Shown here piece after piece: positions 17,180 through 26,037 of a DNA stretch of 64,000 bases. The translations under genes were made by a program, and so were the position numbers. Origin of the DNA: CAIWHR01 sp963773195 (GTDB taxonomy: Bacteria > Pseudomonadota > Gammaproteobacteria > Burkholderiales > Casimicrobiaceae); assembly GCA_963773195.1 (NCBI GenBank), contig CAVZAE010000015.1, positions 62,001 to 126,000 of the forward strand, given 5' to 3'. Under the pieces are notes generated by a model. It worked only from the letters and a program-made list of their open reading frames with translations. It searched no databases and was not told the DNA's origin. How positions within the stretch are numbered: the first letter of the stretch is position 1; each line of letters begins with the position of its first letter.

Positions 17180-17674
17180 CGGTGGACACTCCCGATTACA
17201 ACGTCGTGAACCGCGGGTGATTCGCGTCAGAATGACCGTTCACTTACAACGCCCTGGCTGCAAATGACGCGACTTGCAAGCGCTTCCGGACGTGCTGCGA
17301 TCCGTTGAGCCGGCGACTGGCAATGAGTTCGCGCCACGCTGCTACGAATCATATACCTGCTCGCTGCGAAAGAATCGATGCTGCCGTGAGCGAAGCGCAG
17401 CAACCCGCATGACCTACCGTTCTTGGCAGAGGCGAGTTGTCATCACCGACGAATCGTGCGGCAAAAGGCTCGAGGAGAACGCCGCCGCGGCAGTGCAGGC
17501 TGGGGCAGGCCACCGCCTTTTGCGCACGTTCGCGCGGCGCCGCCTGACACCAACCGACGGTTGACCCCCGCGACCGAACGCTCAATACTCAGGCTCGCGT
17601 GACTGGATCACCGATCCGTCCATCCCCTGCCAATCAACCGCCATTAACGAGAGTCGGCTTGGTGGATTTCGATT
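17180..17674. other. Intergenic region between CurA-like and DMT genes
   Basis: 495 bp without a convincing gene. It holds the near-palindrome TGACCGTTCA (17233-17242). It also contains AATCATATACC (17347-17357), which on the minus strand reads GGTATATGATT and contains a TATGAT -10-like hexamer. The same 11-mer recurs upstream of the zinc-ribbon gene at about 26117-26127. A 96-codon open frame on the plus strand here is poor in coding character and is not annotated. Confidence 0.35.
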
Positions 17675-18766
17675 GTGATGAACCTGCGGCTTCCAAAGCT
17701 CCCCAAGAAGCGCCCAGATGAATCGGTACACCCGTCCGATGCACCGCGGCCCAGCGAGCCTTTGTCGCCGGATGCCGGCTACGAACGCCTGTATCCGGAT
17801 CGACGCTTCAGCACCCTCGAGATTGCCGACGAAGGTGTACGCGAAGCCTCGGCGATGGACTTCCTTAACCCGCCGATTCAACGCGTCGTGCGAGCGTTGC
17901 AGGATTTCGAAGCCTGGCGTGCACTCCCGGTCTTTCTCCTCGCGGGCTTCTGCCTGACCTCACTCGACACGACCGCGAAGTATCTCGTGCGGGACCACTC
18001 GCTGTTTCTCGTGGTCTGGGCGCGTTATGTCGGCCAGATGCTGGTTGTCGCGCCCATCGCGTGGCATCGCGCCGGCAATGGCTTTTGGCGCACGCGCCAT
18101 TTTTCGCTGCAGCTCCAACGGTCGGCGATGCTGCTCGGGGCAACGGTCTGCCTGTATGGAGGCTTGCGCTACCTGCCGCTTGCCGAAGGATCCGCGATCC
18201 TGTTCCTCGCGCCGATGCTCATCGTCATGCTTTCTGGACCTCTGCTTCGCGAGGAACCGACGCGCGCGCGTTGGGTCGCCTCGATCACGGGTTTCGTCGG
18301 AGTTCTCATTCTGCTGCGGCCGGGATCCGCTGTTTTCCATCCGGCGGCGCTGCTGTTGCTGGGGGCGGCACTCTTCAACGCGTTCTACAACATGCTCACG
18401 CGCAAGCTCATCTACGAGGATGTCTATACGACGCTCTTCCACAGTGCGCTGGTGGGCACAGTCGTCCTCACAGCGGCGTTGCCCTGGGGGTTCGACCAGA
18501 CAAGTCTCACGCTGAGCGATGGGGGTCTGTTGCTGCTGCTCGGGTTGCTTGCCGGACTTGGCCACTGGTTCGTGATCGCCGCATACGTCCTCGCACCTGC
18601 CTCGCTATTGTCTCCGTTCACCTACGTGCAGATGATCTGGGCCGTGGCCTATGGGTACGTAATCTTCGGCCAGCTGCCGGACCACTGGTCGATGGTCGGC
18701 ATTTGCGTGATCGTCGCGAGCGGCGTGTATCTCGCGATAATGGAGCGCCGGCGAAAGCGCGGCTGA
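17675..18766 (+). CDS. EamA/DMT-family transporter
   Basis: A protein of up to 363 residues with ten hydrophobic segments arranged as two EamA repeats (first LLAGFCLTSLDTTAKYLVR..., second GAALFNAFYNMLTRKLIYED...). The DMT family exports metabolites, amino acids or nucleobases; the substrate is unknown. The N-terminal 60 residues are hydrophilic. Two starts are possible: GTG 17675/ATG 17678, preceded by GGTGGA, or ATG 17855, which would begin directly before the amphipathic MDFLNPPIQR and give the usual ~300 residues. It lies between catabolic genes on both strands and may export an intermediate. Confidence 0.75.
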   Translation: MMNLRLPKLPKKRPDESVHPSDAPRPSEPLSPDAGYERLYPDRRFSTLEIADEGVREASAMDFLNPPIQRVVRALQDFEAWRALPVFLLAGFCLTSLDTTAKYLVRDHSLFLVVWARYVGQMLVVAPIAWHRAGNGFWRTRHFSLQLQRSAMLLGATVCLYGGLRYLPLAEGSAILFLAPMLIVMLSGPLLREEPTRARWVASITGFVGVLILLRPGSAVFHPAALLLLGAALFNAFYNMLTRKLIYEDVYTTLFHSALVGTVVLTAALPWGFDQTSLTLSDGGLLLLLGLLAGLGHWFVIAAYVLAPASLLSPFTYVQMIWAVAYGYVIFGQLPDHWSMVGICVIVASGVYLAIMERRRKRG

Positions 18767-18816
18767 CTACCCGCCGCCCCACCGGGCGCCGCCTGTTGCG
18801 ATTCCCACACTCCCGA

Positions 18817-19947
18817 CTACAACGTTGTGAACCGCTCGAGGTGATGATTCGCGTCGCCGAAGAGCTGGGCAATCACCGTCAGGCGGCGGAACGTATGGCT
18901 CACCTTGAGCTCATCGCTCATGCCCATGCCCCCGTGCAGCTGGATGGATTCCTGGCTCACGTGGCGCGCGGCGTCCGCCACCTTGACCTTGGCCGCGGAA
19001 ACCATCCGTTTGCGTTTCGCCGCGTCGCGCTCGGTGTCGACGGTCGCGCAGGCCAGGCCGGCCATCGACTTGACCTGCTCGTAGCTGATCGTCATGTCGA
19101 CCATCCGATGCTGCAGTGCCTGAAACGTCCCGATCGGCACGCCGAACTGCTGCCGTGTCTTGAGATAGTCGAGCGTGGCGGCGTTCGCGTAAGCGATGGC
19201 GCCGACGGCTTCGGCGCATACGAGCGCGGTCGCGTAGTCCACGACCTCCTCGATCAGCGGCAGTGCCGCACCCTCGGGTCCCACGAGGGCATCCGCGCCC
19301 ACGCTCACAGCGGCAAGCGATACCTCGGCGGTCCGCAGACCATCGAGGGTTCTCGCGCTGCGCAGTGTGACCCCGGGCGCGCGCGGATCGACGACGAAGA
19401 GGCTGATGCCGCTGGGATCGGCGCCGTGACCCGCCGTGCGGGCAGATACGACGAGCAGATCCGCACAGGGCCCGTGAATGACCGCACTCTTTTCGCCGTC
19501 GATCACGTAGCCGCCGCCGGCCGCGCGAGCGCGCGTCGACACCTCGGCGAGGTTATACCGGGCGCCAGCTTCGGTCTGCGCGAACGCGAGCACGCGCTTT
19601 CCCGCCGCCACGTCGCCGAGGATCGAGGCCCTTTGTGCAGGGGTGCCGCCGCGAGCGACGAACTGCGCCGTCATCACCGTCGCCAGGTACGGCTCGGCGA
19701 CGAGCACATCGCCAAATGCCTCCATCACCGACATGCACGCGCGCGCACCGCCGCCGAAGCCGCCGTAGTCGGGGGGCAGTCCCAGCCCGAGCAAGCCAAG
19801 ATCGGCGAACGCCTTCCAGACGGTCGTGCTGAATCCCCGTTCGGACGCGACGATCCTGTTTCGCGCGTCGAAGCCATAGTCGTGCGCGAGGAGCCGCTGC
19901 AGCGAGTCCGCCAGCAGACGCTGCTCGTCGTCGTAGTCGAATTTCAC
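18817..19947 (-). CDS. Acyl-CoA dehydrogenase, smaller subunit type
   Basis: A 376-residue FAD-dependent acyl-CoA dehydrogenase of the divergent class often found in pairs. The N terminus (MKFDYDDEQRLLADSLQRLL) and middle domain (FAQTEAGARYNLAEVSTRAR) fit the family. The C-terminal helical domain includes QQFGVPIGTFQALQHRMVDM and QLHGGMGMSDELKVSHTFRR. The position of the catalytic base is not the classical glutamate, as is common in this subgroup. Its start overlaps the end of the second dehydrogenase gene by 4 nt, so the products probably form a hetero-oligomer acting on an unusual acyl-CoA. Confidence 0.85.
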   Translation of the reverse strand: MKFDYDDEQRLLADSLQRLLAHDYGFDARNRIVASERGFSTTVWKAFADLGLLGLGLPPDYGGFGGGARACMSVMEAFGDVLVAEPYLATVMTAQFVARGGTPAQRASILGDVAAGKRVLAFAQTEAGARYNLAEVSTRARAAGGGYVIDGEKSAVIHGPCADLLVVSARTAGHGADPSGISLFVVDPRAPGVTLRSARTLDGLRTAEVSLAAVSVGADALVGPEGAALPLIEEVVDYATALVCAEAVGAIAYANAATLDYLKTRQQFGVPIGTFQALQHRMVDMTISYEQVKSMAGLACATVDTERDAAKRKRMVSAAKVKVADAARHVSQESIQLHGGMGMSDELKVSHTFRRLTVIAQLFGDANHHLERFTTL

Positions 19948-21125
19948 GACGGCAGCCCCAGCACCTGCTTGGCGATGATGTTGCGCTGGATCTCGTTCGA
20001 CCCGGCGTAGATCGTCGTCTTGCGGTAGTTGCAGTAGCGGCGCGCGAGCGCGGCGGTCATGTCGTCTTCCGCGCCGGCCTCATCAACAAGCGCCTGCATC
20101 GACGGGCCCGCGGCTTGCATCATGAGTTCGGTCAGCGCCTGCTGGATCTCAGTGCCCTTGATCTTAAGGATCGACGCCTCGGCGCCCCGAGCCTGCCCGC
20201 TGCGCACGGCGTCGAGGAAGCGCAGGTTCGTGATCGACAGCGCGAGGAGCTCGATCTCGATCCGCGCGATCTGGTCGCGAAAGCGCGGATCATTGCTCAG
20301 GGGATGGCCGTCCTTGCGCTGCCGCGCTGCATACTCCTTCAGCGTCTCGAGCTCGCGCATCGACGTCCCGATGCGGGCCGTGTTCATCCGCTCGTGGCCG
20401 AGGAGGTACTTCGCGACGGTCCAGCCCTTGCCCTCCTCGTGCACCCGGTTTGCGACCGGCACCTCGACGTCGTCGAAGAACACCTCGTTGACCTCGTGGC
20501 CGCCGTCCATCAGCATCAGTGGCCGCACGGTGATGCCAGGGCTTTTCATGTCGACCAGAAGGAACGAGATGCCGTCCTGACGACGGGCCGAATCGGCGCC
20601 CGTGCGCACGAGACAGAAGATCCAGTCCGCCATGTGCGCCAACGTCGTCCAGATCTTCTGGCCGTTCACGAAATAGCGATCGCCGCGGCGGACTGCGGTC
20701 GTGCGCAGCGACGCGAGATCCGATCCGGAGCCGGGTTCGGTATACCCCTGGCACCAGAAGTCGTCGCCCCGATAGATGCGCGGCAGGAAGCGCTCTTTTT
20801 GCGCATCGGTGCCGAACTTGAGCAGCACGGGACCGCACATCAAGAGACCGAAGGGAACGATAGGCGGCGCCCCGGCGCGGCCGCACTCCTCCTCGAAAAT
20901 GTAGCGCTGCACGATGCTCCACCCGGTGCCGCCCCACTCGATCGGCCAGGCCGGCGCGATCCACCCTTGCGCGGCTAGAATGCGGTGCCAGCCCACAAGA
21001 TCGTCCCGGGTCAGCGCCCGATAGCGCGTCACCTTGTCCCGCAAGTCGGCGGACAAATGGGCCTGCAGCCAGGTGCGCACTAGCTCGCGGAAGGCGAGCT
21101 CGTCGGGGGAGTAGTCGAGGTCCAT
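19944..21125 (-). CDS. Acyl-CoA dehydrogenase, larger subunit type
   Basis: A 393-residue acyl-CoA dehydrogenase. Recognisable parts are the N-terminal PDELAFRELVRTWLQAHL helix, the flavin-binding QGYTEPGSGSDLASLRT, the substrate-loop KIWTTLAHMADWIFCLVRT, and the C-terminal TIYAGSNEIQRNIIAKQVLG typical of the family. It forms a two-gene operon with the smaller dehydrogenase. The SDR and acyl-CoA ligase genes are divergent, 91 bp away, so the intergenic segment 21126-21216 probably controls both directions. Together they would activate and desaturate the imported acid. Confidence 0.88.
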   Translation of the reverse strand: MDLDYSPDELAFRELVRTWLQAHLSADLRDKVTRYRALTRDDLVGWHRILAAQGWIAPAWPIEWGGTGWSIVQRYIFEEECGRAGAPPIVPFGLLMCGPVLLKFGTDAQKERFLPRIYRGDDFWCQGYTEPGSGSDLASLRTTAVRRGDRYFVNGQKIWTTLAHMADWIFCLVRTGADSARRQDGISFLLVDMKSPGITVRPLMLMDGGHEVNEVFFDDVEVPVANRVHEEGKGWTVAKYLLGHERMNTARIGTSMRELETLKEYAARQRKDGHPLSNDPRFRDQIARIEIELLALSITNLRFLDAVRSGQARGAEASILKIKGTEIQQALTELMMQAAGPSMQALVDEAGAEDDMTAALARRYCNYRKTTIYAGSNEIQRNIIAKQVLGLPS

Positions 21126-21216
21126 CGGAAATTCCGTGACGGATTAAGTAGCATACGCGACGCGAGCGAAACGGCGAATCGCGGCGGGCAACCCGCCCTC
21201 CCGCCCCCGGCACCCC

Positions 21217-21999
21217 ATGACTCTCAAGGCGCTCTTCGATCTGACCGGCCGCGCGGCGCTTGTTACCGGCGCGTCTCGCGGTCTCGGCCTGCAGATGGCC
21301 GAGGCGCTGGTCGAACAGGGGGCTCGGGTCGGGCTCGTGGCGCGCAAGGCGGACGAACTCGATCAGGCCGTCTCACATCTGCGTGCCGAATACGGTGGGG
21401 AGGCGGTCGCGCTGCCCTGCGATCTTGCCGAAGCCTCGGCGATTGCCCCGCTCGTCGCGCGCGCCGTCGCTGCGCTTGGGCCCATCGACATCCTCGTCAA
21501 CAACGCGGGGACCACCTGGGGTGCAGCGACGCTCGACTTGCCGCTCGAGGCGTGGCAAAAGGTGATCACTCTCAACCTCACCGCGACGTTCCTCGTTACG
21601 CGGGAGATCGGCCGCAGTTGCATGGTCCCACGGCGCCGCGGCAAGGTGATCAATATCGCGTCGATCCTCGGACTCGTGGCCAGCGACAATCCGGACCGGC
21701 CCGCGACGCTCGCGTACAACACGAGCAAGGGAGGGATCGTGAGCTTCACGCGCGCGCTTGCGGCCGAATGGGCCCAATACGACATCAACGTCAACGCGAT
21801 CGCACCCGGTTTCTTCCCGACCAAGATGACCAAGGGTTTGCTGGAGATGATCGGCGATGCCGCCGCACAGCACGCGCCGCTCAGGCGTCTCGGCGGCCCC
21901 GAGGACCTCAAGGGTGTGACCGCCCTGCTCGCCTCGGACGCTTCGTCGTTCATCACGGGGCAAGTCATCGCCGTCGATGGCGGCGTCACCGCTGTATGA
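21217..21999 (+). CDS. SDR-family oxidoreductase
   Basis: A 260-residue short-chain dehydrogenase/reductase. The cofactor motif is TGASRGLG (about residues 18-25), with NNAG near 94, the catalytic Ser in INIASILGLV, and Tyr/Lys in YNTSKGG. The C-terminal ITGQVIAVDGGVTAV is typical. The residue after the second beta strand (ARKADEL) suggests NADP preference, weakly. It probably oxidises or reduces a hydroxy/keto intermediate in the catabolic cluster. It is followed 40 bp later by the acyl-CoA ligase gene. Confidence 0.85.
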   Translation: MTLKALFDLTGRAALVTGASRGLGLQMAEALVEQGARVGLVARKADELDQAVSHLRAEYGGEAVALPCDLAEASAIAPLVARAVAALGPIDILVNNAGTTWGAATLDLPLEAWQKVITLNLTATFLVTREIGRSCMVPRRRGKVINIASILGLVASDNPDRPATLAYNTSKGGIVSFTRALAAEWAQYDINVNAIAPGFFPTKMTKGLLEMIGDAAAQHAPLRRLGGPEDLKGVTALLASDASSFITGQVIAVDGGVTAV

Positions 22000-22039
22000 G
22001 CGCGAATTACCCGAAGCGCGAAGCGCGGAGGGTGGTCCA

Positions 22040-23623
22040 ATGACGCCGATCGACGTGGCCATGTCCGAGATTCCCGATCTCGTCGCTCCGCCGTTCACGA
22101 CCGTCTCTGATCTCATTGCGGCGCACGCGAGGCGTCGCCCGCGACAGGTCGCGTTGATTTGCGACGGTCGGTCGCTCGACTACGCCGAGCTGGACGCCGG
22201 CGTCGATCGCATTGCCGCGACCTTGCAACGCGATGGCGTCCGCGCAGGTGACGCGGTTGCCATCTGCGCGACGAATTCCATCGAATACGTGCTGGCGTTT
22301 CTCGGGGCGCTGCGCGCCGGCGCAGCCGTAGCGCCGTTACCGCAGTCCACGACGTCCGCGGCGCTCGCAGCGATGATTGCCGACACGGGCGCGCGCCACC
22401 TGTTCCTGGACGCGGGCGTGGCCGGTGCCCTGGAGCCGGAGCGCGATGCGATCGCGCCGCGCATGATCGCGCTCGACGGTGTCGGCGCGGGGCTGGCCCT
22501 GCGCGACTGGCTGGAGGCCGGGGATGCGAAGCCCGCGGCCGTTGCGATCGCTCCCGAAGCTCCCTTCAACATCATCTACTCCTCGGGCACGACCGGCGTG
22601 CCAAAGGGCATCGTGCAGCCGCATGCGATGCGCTGGACGCACATCCATCGCAGCGCCCGCTACGGATACGATTCGGATGCCGTGACGCTGATCTCCACGC
22701 CGCTGCATTCCAACACCACGCTCGTGTCGTTCCTGCCCGCGCTCGCCCTCGGGGGCAGCGTCGTCCTGATGCCAAAGTTCGACGCAGGTCGATACCTCCA
22801 GCTTGCGGAGGAGCATCGCGTGACGCACACGATGCTCGTGCCCGTGCAATACCAGCGCATCATGGCGCGCGAGGACTTCGCCCGATTCGACCTGTCGGCG
22901 TTTCGCGTCAAGTTCTCCACGAGCGCGCCGTTCTCAGCCGCGCTGAAGCGCGACGTGCTGAAGCGCTGGCCCGGCGGACTGATCGAGTACTACGGTATGA
23001 CGGAGGGCGGCGGCACCTGTGTACTGCTCGCGCACGAGCGGCCGGACAAGTTGCACACGGTCGGGGCGCCGGCGCCGTTGTGCGACATCCGTATCATCGA
23101 CGAGCACGGGCGGGAGTGCGCGTCCGGCGAGGCAGGCGAAGTGGTGGGCCATTCCACGGCGATGATGACCGGCTACCATCGCCTTTCCGCGTTGACCGCC
23201 GCCGCGGAATGGTTCGACGGCGACGGCAAGCGCTTCATCCGCACGGGCGATATCGGCCGCTTCGACGAGGACGGCTTCCTCATCCTCATGGACCGCCGCA
23301 AGGACATGATCATTTCCGGCGGGTTCAACGTCTACCCGAGCGATATCGAGGCGATCCTCAGCGAGCACCGCGACGTGGAAGAGGTCGCCGTCGTCGGCGT
23401 CGCGTCGTCCCGGTGGGGCGAGACGCCGGTCGCGTTCGTCGTGCCGCGCCCGGGTACCGTAATCGACCCCGAAGCATTGCGTGAATGGGCGAACGCGCGC
23501 CTCGGCAAGGTGCAGCGGCTGCACGCCATCGAAGAGGTCGCGAGCCTGCCGCGCAGTCCCATCGGCAAGGTGCTCAAGCGCGAGTTGCGCGACACCTACG
23601 GCAATTCAAGGAAGCGCGGCTGA
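22040..23623 (+). CDS. AMP-dependent acyl-CoA synthetase/ligase
   Basis: A 527-residue adenylate-forming enzyme. The phosphate-binding loop is IIYSSGTTGVPKGI, followed by the A5 motif YYGMTEGGG, A7/A8 RTGDIGRFDEDGFL and DRRKDMIISGGFNVYP, and the A10 lysine in PIGKVLKREL. It ligates a carboxylic acid to CoA via an acyl-AMP. Start 22040 (MTPIDVAMSE) follows GGAGGG by 8 nt; the frame extends upstream into the SDR end but that part is not conserved-looking. In context it would activate the acid imported by the Liv-type transporter. Confidence 0.88.
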   Translation: MTPIDVAMSEIPDLVAPPFTTVSDLIAAHARRRPRQVALICDGRSLDYAELDAGVDRIAATLQRDGVRAGDAVAICATNSIEYVLAFLGALRAGAAVAPLPQSTTSAALAAMIADTGARHLFLDAGVAGALEPERDAIAPRMIALDGVGAGLALRDWLEAGDAKPAAVAIAPEAPFNIIYSSGTTGVPKGIVQPHAMRWTHIHRSARYGYDSDAVTLISTPLHSNTTLVSFLPALALGGSVVLMPKFDAGRYLQLAEEHRVTHTMLVPVQYQRIMAREDFARFDLSAFRVKFSTSAPFSAALKRDVLKRWPGGLIEYYGMTEGGGTCVLLAHERPDKLHTVGAPAPLCDIRIIDEHGRECASGEAGEVVGHSTAMMTGYHRLSALTAAAEWFDGDGKRFIRTGDIGRFDEDGFLILMDRRKDMIISGGFNVYPSDIEAILSEHRDVEEVAVVGVASSRWGETPVAFVVPRPGTVIDPEALREWANARLGKVQRLHAIEEVASLPRSPIGKVLKRELRDTYGNSRKRG

Positions 23624-23681
23624 GGCGGTCACTGCCTCATGTATTTGTACCGTACAGATACACGGTCAATCCAGATTCAAC

Positions 23682-24731
23682 TCACTCGCACAGTCCCAGT
23701 ACTCGCTCTTGCTGCGAACATGCCTTTGCCGGCGGAGGCTTTGGTTTCATCTTTGCAGCGATGCAGCTACGTAGCTCCGCGGCCGTCGGCGGATAGTAGA
23801 GCCATCCGCGGCCCAACTCCGGCAGCGCCAGCTGGACCTCGCGCCACTTGGGATGTCCATTCTCTTGCAGCGCAGAGAAGTTCTGGCACAGCGATCGCGC
23901 GAACCGCGTCAGGTTGTCCTTGGTTTGCTTCAAGTTGTAATCGTAGGTCACGAGGAATGCCTTCACGGCCAAGCCCGGAAGGTCTTCGCTCAGCAGGTTT
24001 GGATAACTGCTTGCGCGCACCGTCGCGGGAAAGTACGTTTCCAGCGCGGACTTGCTCGAAGGCTGATTGGGATCGAACTTCAGCAATTTGATAAGTTGCC
24101 GCGCCTCGGGTTTCATGTCGACCAGCAGCTTGGCTGGCTGCCCGGCGATTACGGCTACCACATCCAAGGAATTGCCCGAAATCAGCTTGACCAGCGCGTC
24201 TTCGTTGGAGAGAAAGGTCGCATTCGCTTCCGCGATCGGCTGGTTGAACATCAGTCGGTAAAGCGTGGTCGTTGTCAGCGCGGTCCCGCTTCCCAGCTCT
24301 CCGACGTTGATTCGGGCACCCTTGATCTCATGGATGTAATTCAGGTTCGAGTCAGCCCGTGCGATGAAGTAAATTTCTTCGTTGTAGAGCGGCATGATGA
24401 CGCGAAGAGGCCGGATCATTTTGTTCGCTTCCGCGTTTCCACCTGCAGCCTGATCGAGAAACGCCTGAAAGACATCTGACTGCACGATCGCGAACTTGAC
24501 GCCCGGTTCGTAGCGCAGCCGTCGAACATTCTCGGCCGACCCTGCCGAAGGCAGTACCTCGAGTTCGATGTCTGCGGAAGGCGCGACCGTCGAGGCGATA
24601 TCACGCCCTATCTGGATGTAGGTGCCACGCGTGGACGCCGTCACGATCTTGAGCTCCGCAGCCGCCAGAGCCAACGCTCCGTGAAGCAATATTCCTGCTG
24701 CCAGCAGACCGATGACTGATAGTCGGGTCAC
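23682..24731 (-). CDS. TAXI-family TRAP solute-binding protein
   Basis: A 349-residue secreted protein. A signal peptide covers residues 1-24 (VIGLLAAGILLHGALALAA). The mature protein starts with LKIVTASTRGTYIQIGRDIA, then VLPSAGSAENVRRL and INVGELGSGTALTTTTLYRL, the TAXI pattern. The tail has an unusual added segment, ACSQQERVLGLCE, with two cysteines. No TRAP membrane subunit is nearby. Instead the gene follows a zinc-ribbon membrane protein gene by 1 nt, so it probably acts as a sensor or scavenging partner of that protein. The usual TAXI role is binding glutamate or other carboxylates. Confidence 0.85.
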   Translation of the reverse strand: MTRLSVIGLLAAGILLHGALALAAAELKIVTASTRGTYIQIGRDIASTVAPSADIELEVLPSAGSAENVRRLRYEPGVKFAIVQSDVFQAFLDQAAGGNAEANKMIRPLRVIMPLYNEEIYFIARADSNLNYIHEIKGARINVGELGSGTALTTTTLYRLMFNQPIAEANATFLSNEDALVKLISGNSLDVVAVIAGQPAKLLVDMKPEARQLIKLLKFDPNQPSSKSALETYFPATVRASSYPNLLSEDLPGLAVKAFLVTYDYNLKQTKDNLTRFARSLCQNFSALQENGHPKWREVQLALPELGRGWLYYPPTAAELRSCIAAKMKPKPPPAKACSQQERVLGLCE

Positions 24732-24732
24732 G

Positions 24733-26037
24733 TTATTTGTTCTCCCCTCCTGAATTCAGATTGCAAAGCCCGAGGGCCGCAACGCCTTCGGTGCACGGCC
24801 GCGGCCGGGACGCATCGAGTCGAACCTTCGCGCGATCGTCTCTTGGCGGGAGCTGCACGGGATCCGACGCAGTAGCAGCCTGATAGGTACGCATCGGCCG
24901 ATTGGGCGCGGAAGACTTCGCGCTGACTTCATTGCTGGTTGCCGGCATTGTTCCATCGCGAAGGTTCCCGGTATTGGCGGTCGCGGCATTTGGCTTCTTC
25001 ACAACTTCATCGGCCCTGGCAGCGGCCTGTTCCGGCGGGCTCGCGTGATCGCTGGTCGAGACCTGCGGACGTGGCTCGTTGGGCACTGGCGTTTGGCTGG
25101 CAGCACCATTGGAGCCGGTGGCCGCTGCTGGACCTTGGCCGACGGGAGAGCTTGCAACGGCGCTTGACGGCTCAGCCGGCGGCGCGGGTATCGCAGTGCC
25201 GATTGCGGCCACGCTGCCCGTGCCAACAGATGCCGACGACTCGGGGACATCCGCAGGCGTGGTGGACACCCCCTGCGCGTCCTCCCGCTCGCCGGGTAGC
25301 ATTGAAGGGCCGTAGACGTAGTAGGCAAGGATGCCGATTGCGATAAGCGCCAAGATGGACAGTGCCACGGCCGGCACCGCGCGCGACGATGAACGCCCTT
25401 CCGTTGTGGCCTCGGGATCGTGCAAGGGGGATTTCGCCGTTTCGCGCTGCGCGGCAGAAAAGGCCGAAGCTACGGTCCTGCCCGAAGATCGAGGTTCGCG
25501 AGTAACGATCTCGGATTCCGGCTCGCGCACTCCGGCCATCTCGCTGCCAGGCCGACCCGGAGGTGCGCTTTGAACGGAACGGTCGAAAGGCGAGCGCTGC
25601 CGATCGAACGCGAGGTCAAGCTTGTCGAGAGCGACGGCCGCGGCAGAGCGGGCGAGCTGCGGCGCGGGAGAGTTGTCGGTCGCAACAGCAGGCTGTGATG
25701 GAATCGATGCCTGTGTCGGCGCGCTGACCGTTTCGGCCGATGCCGAGGGCTTGGGCAGTTCCTGCTGCAGATCAAAGTCGAGACGGAATGGAAGGGGCTC
25801 GTCGAGTGCTGGCGAATCGGCCGTAACGTTGGGCGCCGACGCCGTTGGCCGCAACCCAGCCGCTGCAGCTGGCGCTGAAAAGTCCATGCCGCACTTGTAG
25901 CAACTCTTGGCGGTCTGATCATTGACCGCGTCGCAGCGGCTACACGGTCTTACCTGCAGCGGCGCGCCACAGTTGTTGCAGAACTTCGCGCCAGTCGGAT
26001 TGACGTGGTCGCAGAAGTAGCAATGTGAAGGAACCAT
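24733..26037 (-). CDS. Double zinc-ribbon protein with one membrane segment
   Basis: A 434-residue protein. Residues 1-60 hold zinc-ribbon CxxC pairs (CYFCDHVN, CNNCGA, CSRCDA, CYKCGM), enough for two rubredoxin-like knuckles. A long low-complexity Ala/Ser/Pro region follows. One membrane segment (AVPAVALSILALIAIGILAYYVYG) lies near residues 220-243, and the rest is a Pro/Ala-rich tail that should be periplasmic. The last residues, CTEGVAALGLCNLNSGGENK, resemble the tail of the adjacent TAXI protein. Start 26037 (MVPSHCYFC) is preferred; ATG 26094 would add 19 residues. It is the first gene of a two-gene operon. Confidence 0.75.
   Translation of the reverse strand: MVPSHCYFCDHVNPTGAKFCNNCGAPLQVRPCSRCDAVNDQTAKSCYKCGMDFSAPAAAAGLRPTASAPNVTADSPALDEPLPFRLDFDLQQELPKPSASAETVSAPTQASIPSQPAVATDNSPAPQLARSAAAVALDKLDLAFDRQRSPFDRSVQSAPPGRPGSEMAGVREPESEIVTREPRSSGRTVASAFSAAQRETAKSPLHDPEATTEGRSSSRAVPAVALSILALIAIGILAYYVYGPSMLPGEREDAQGVSTTPADVPESSASVGTGSVAAIGTAIPAPPAEPSSAVASSPVGQGPAAATGSNGAASQTPVPNEPRPQVSTSDHASPPEQAAARADEVVKKPNAATANTGNLRDGTMPATSNEVSAKSSAPNRPMRTYQAATASDPVQLPPRDDRAKVRLDASRPRPCTEGVAALGLCNLNSGGENK

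Noticed and set aside
17274..17564. A 96-codon open frame in the CurA/DMT spacer
   Set aside because: No ribosome site, no family similarity and irregular composition.
18061..20010. A 649-codon plus-strand open frame
   Set aside because: It is mostly antisense to the acyl-CoA dehydrogenase genes and reads as Arg/His/Ala-rich noise, a common effect of GC-rich codon bias.
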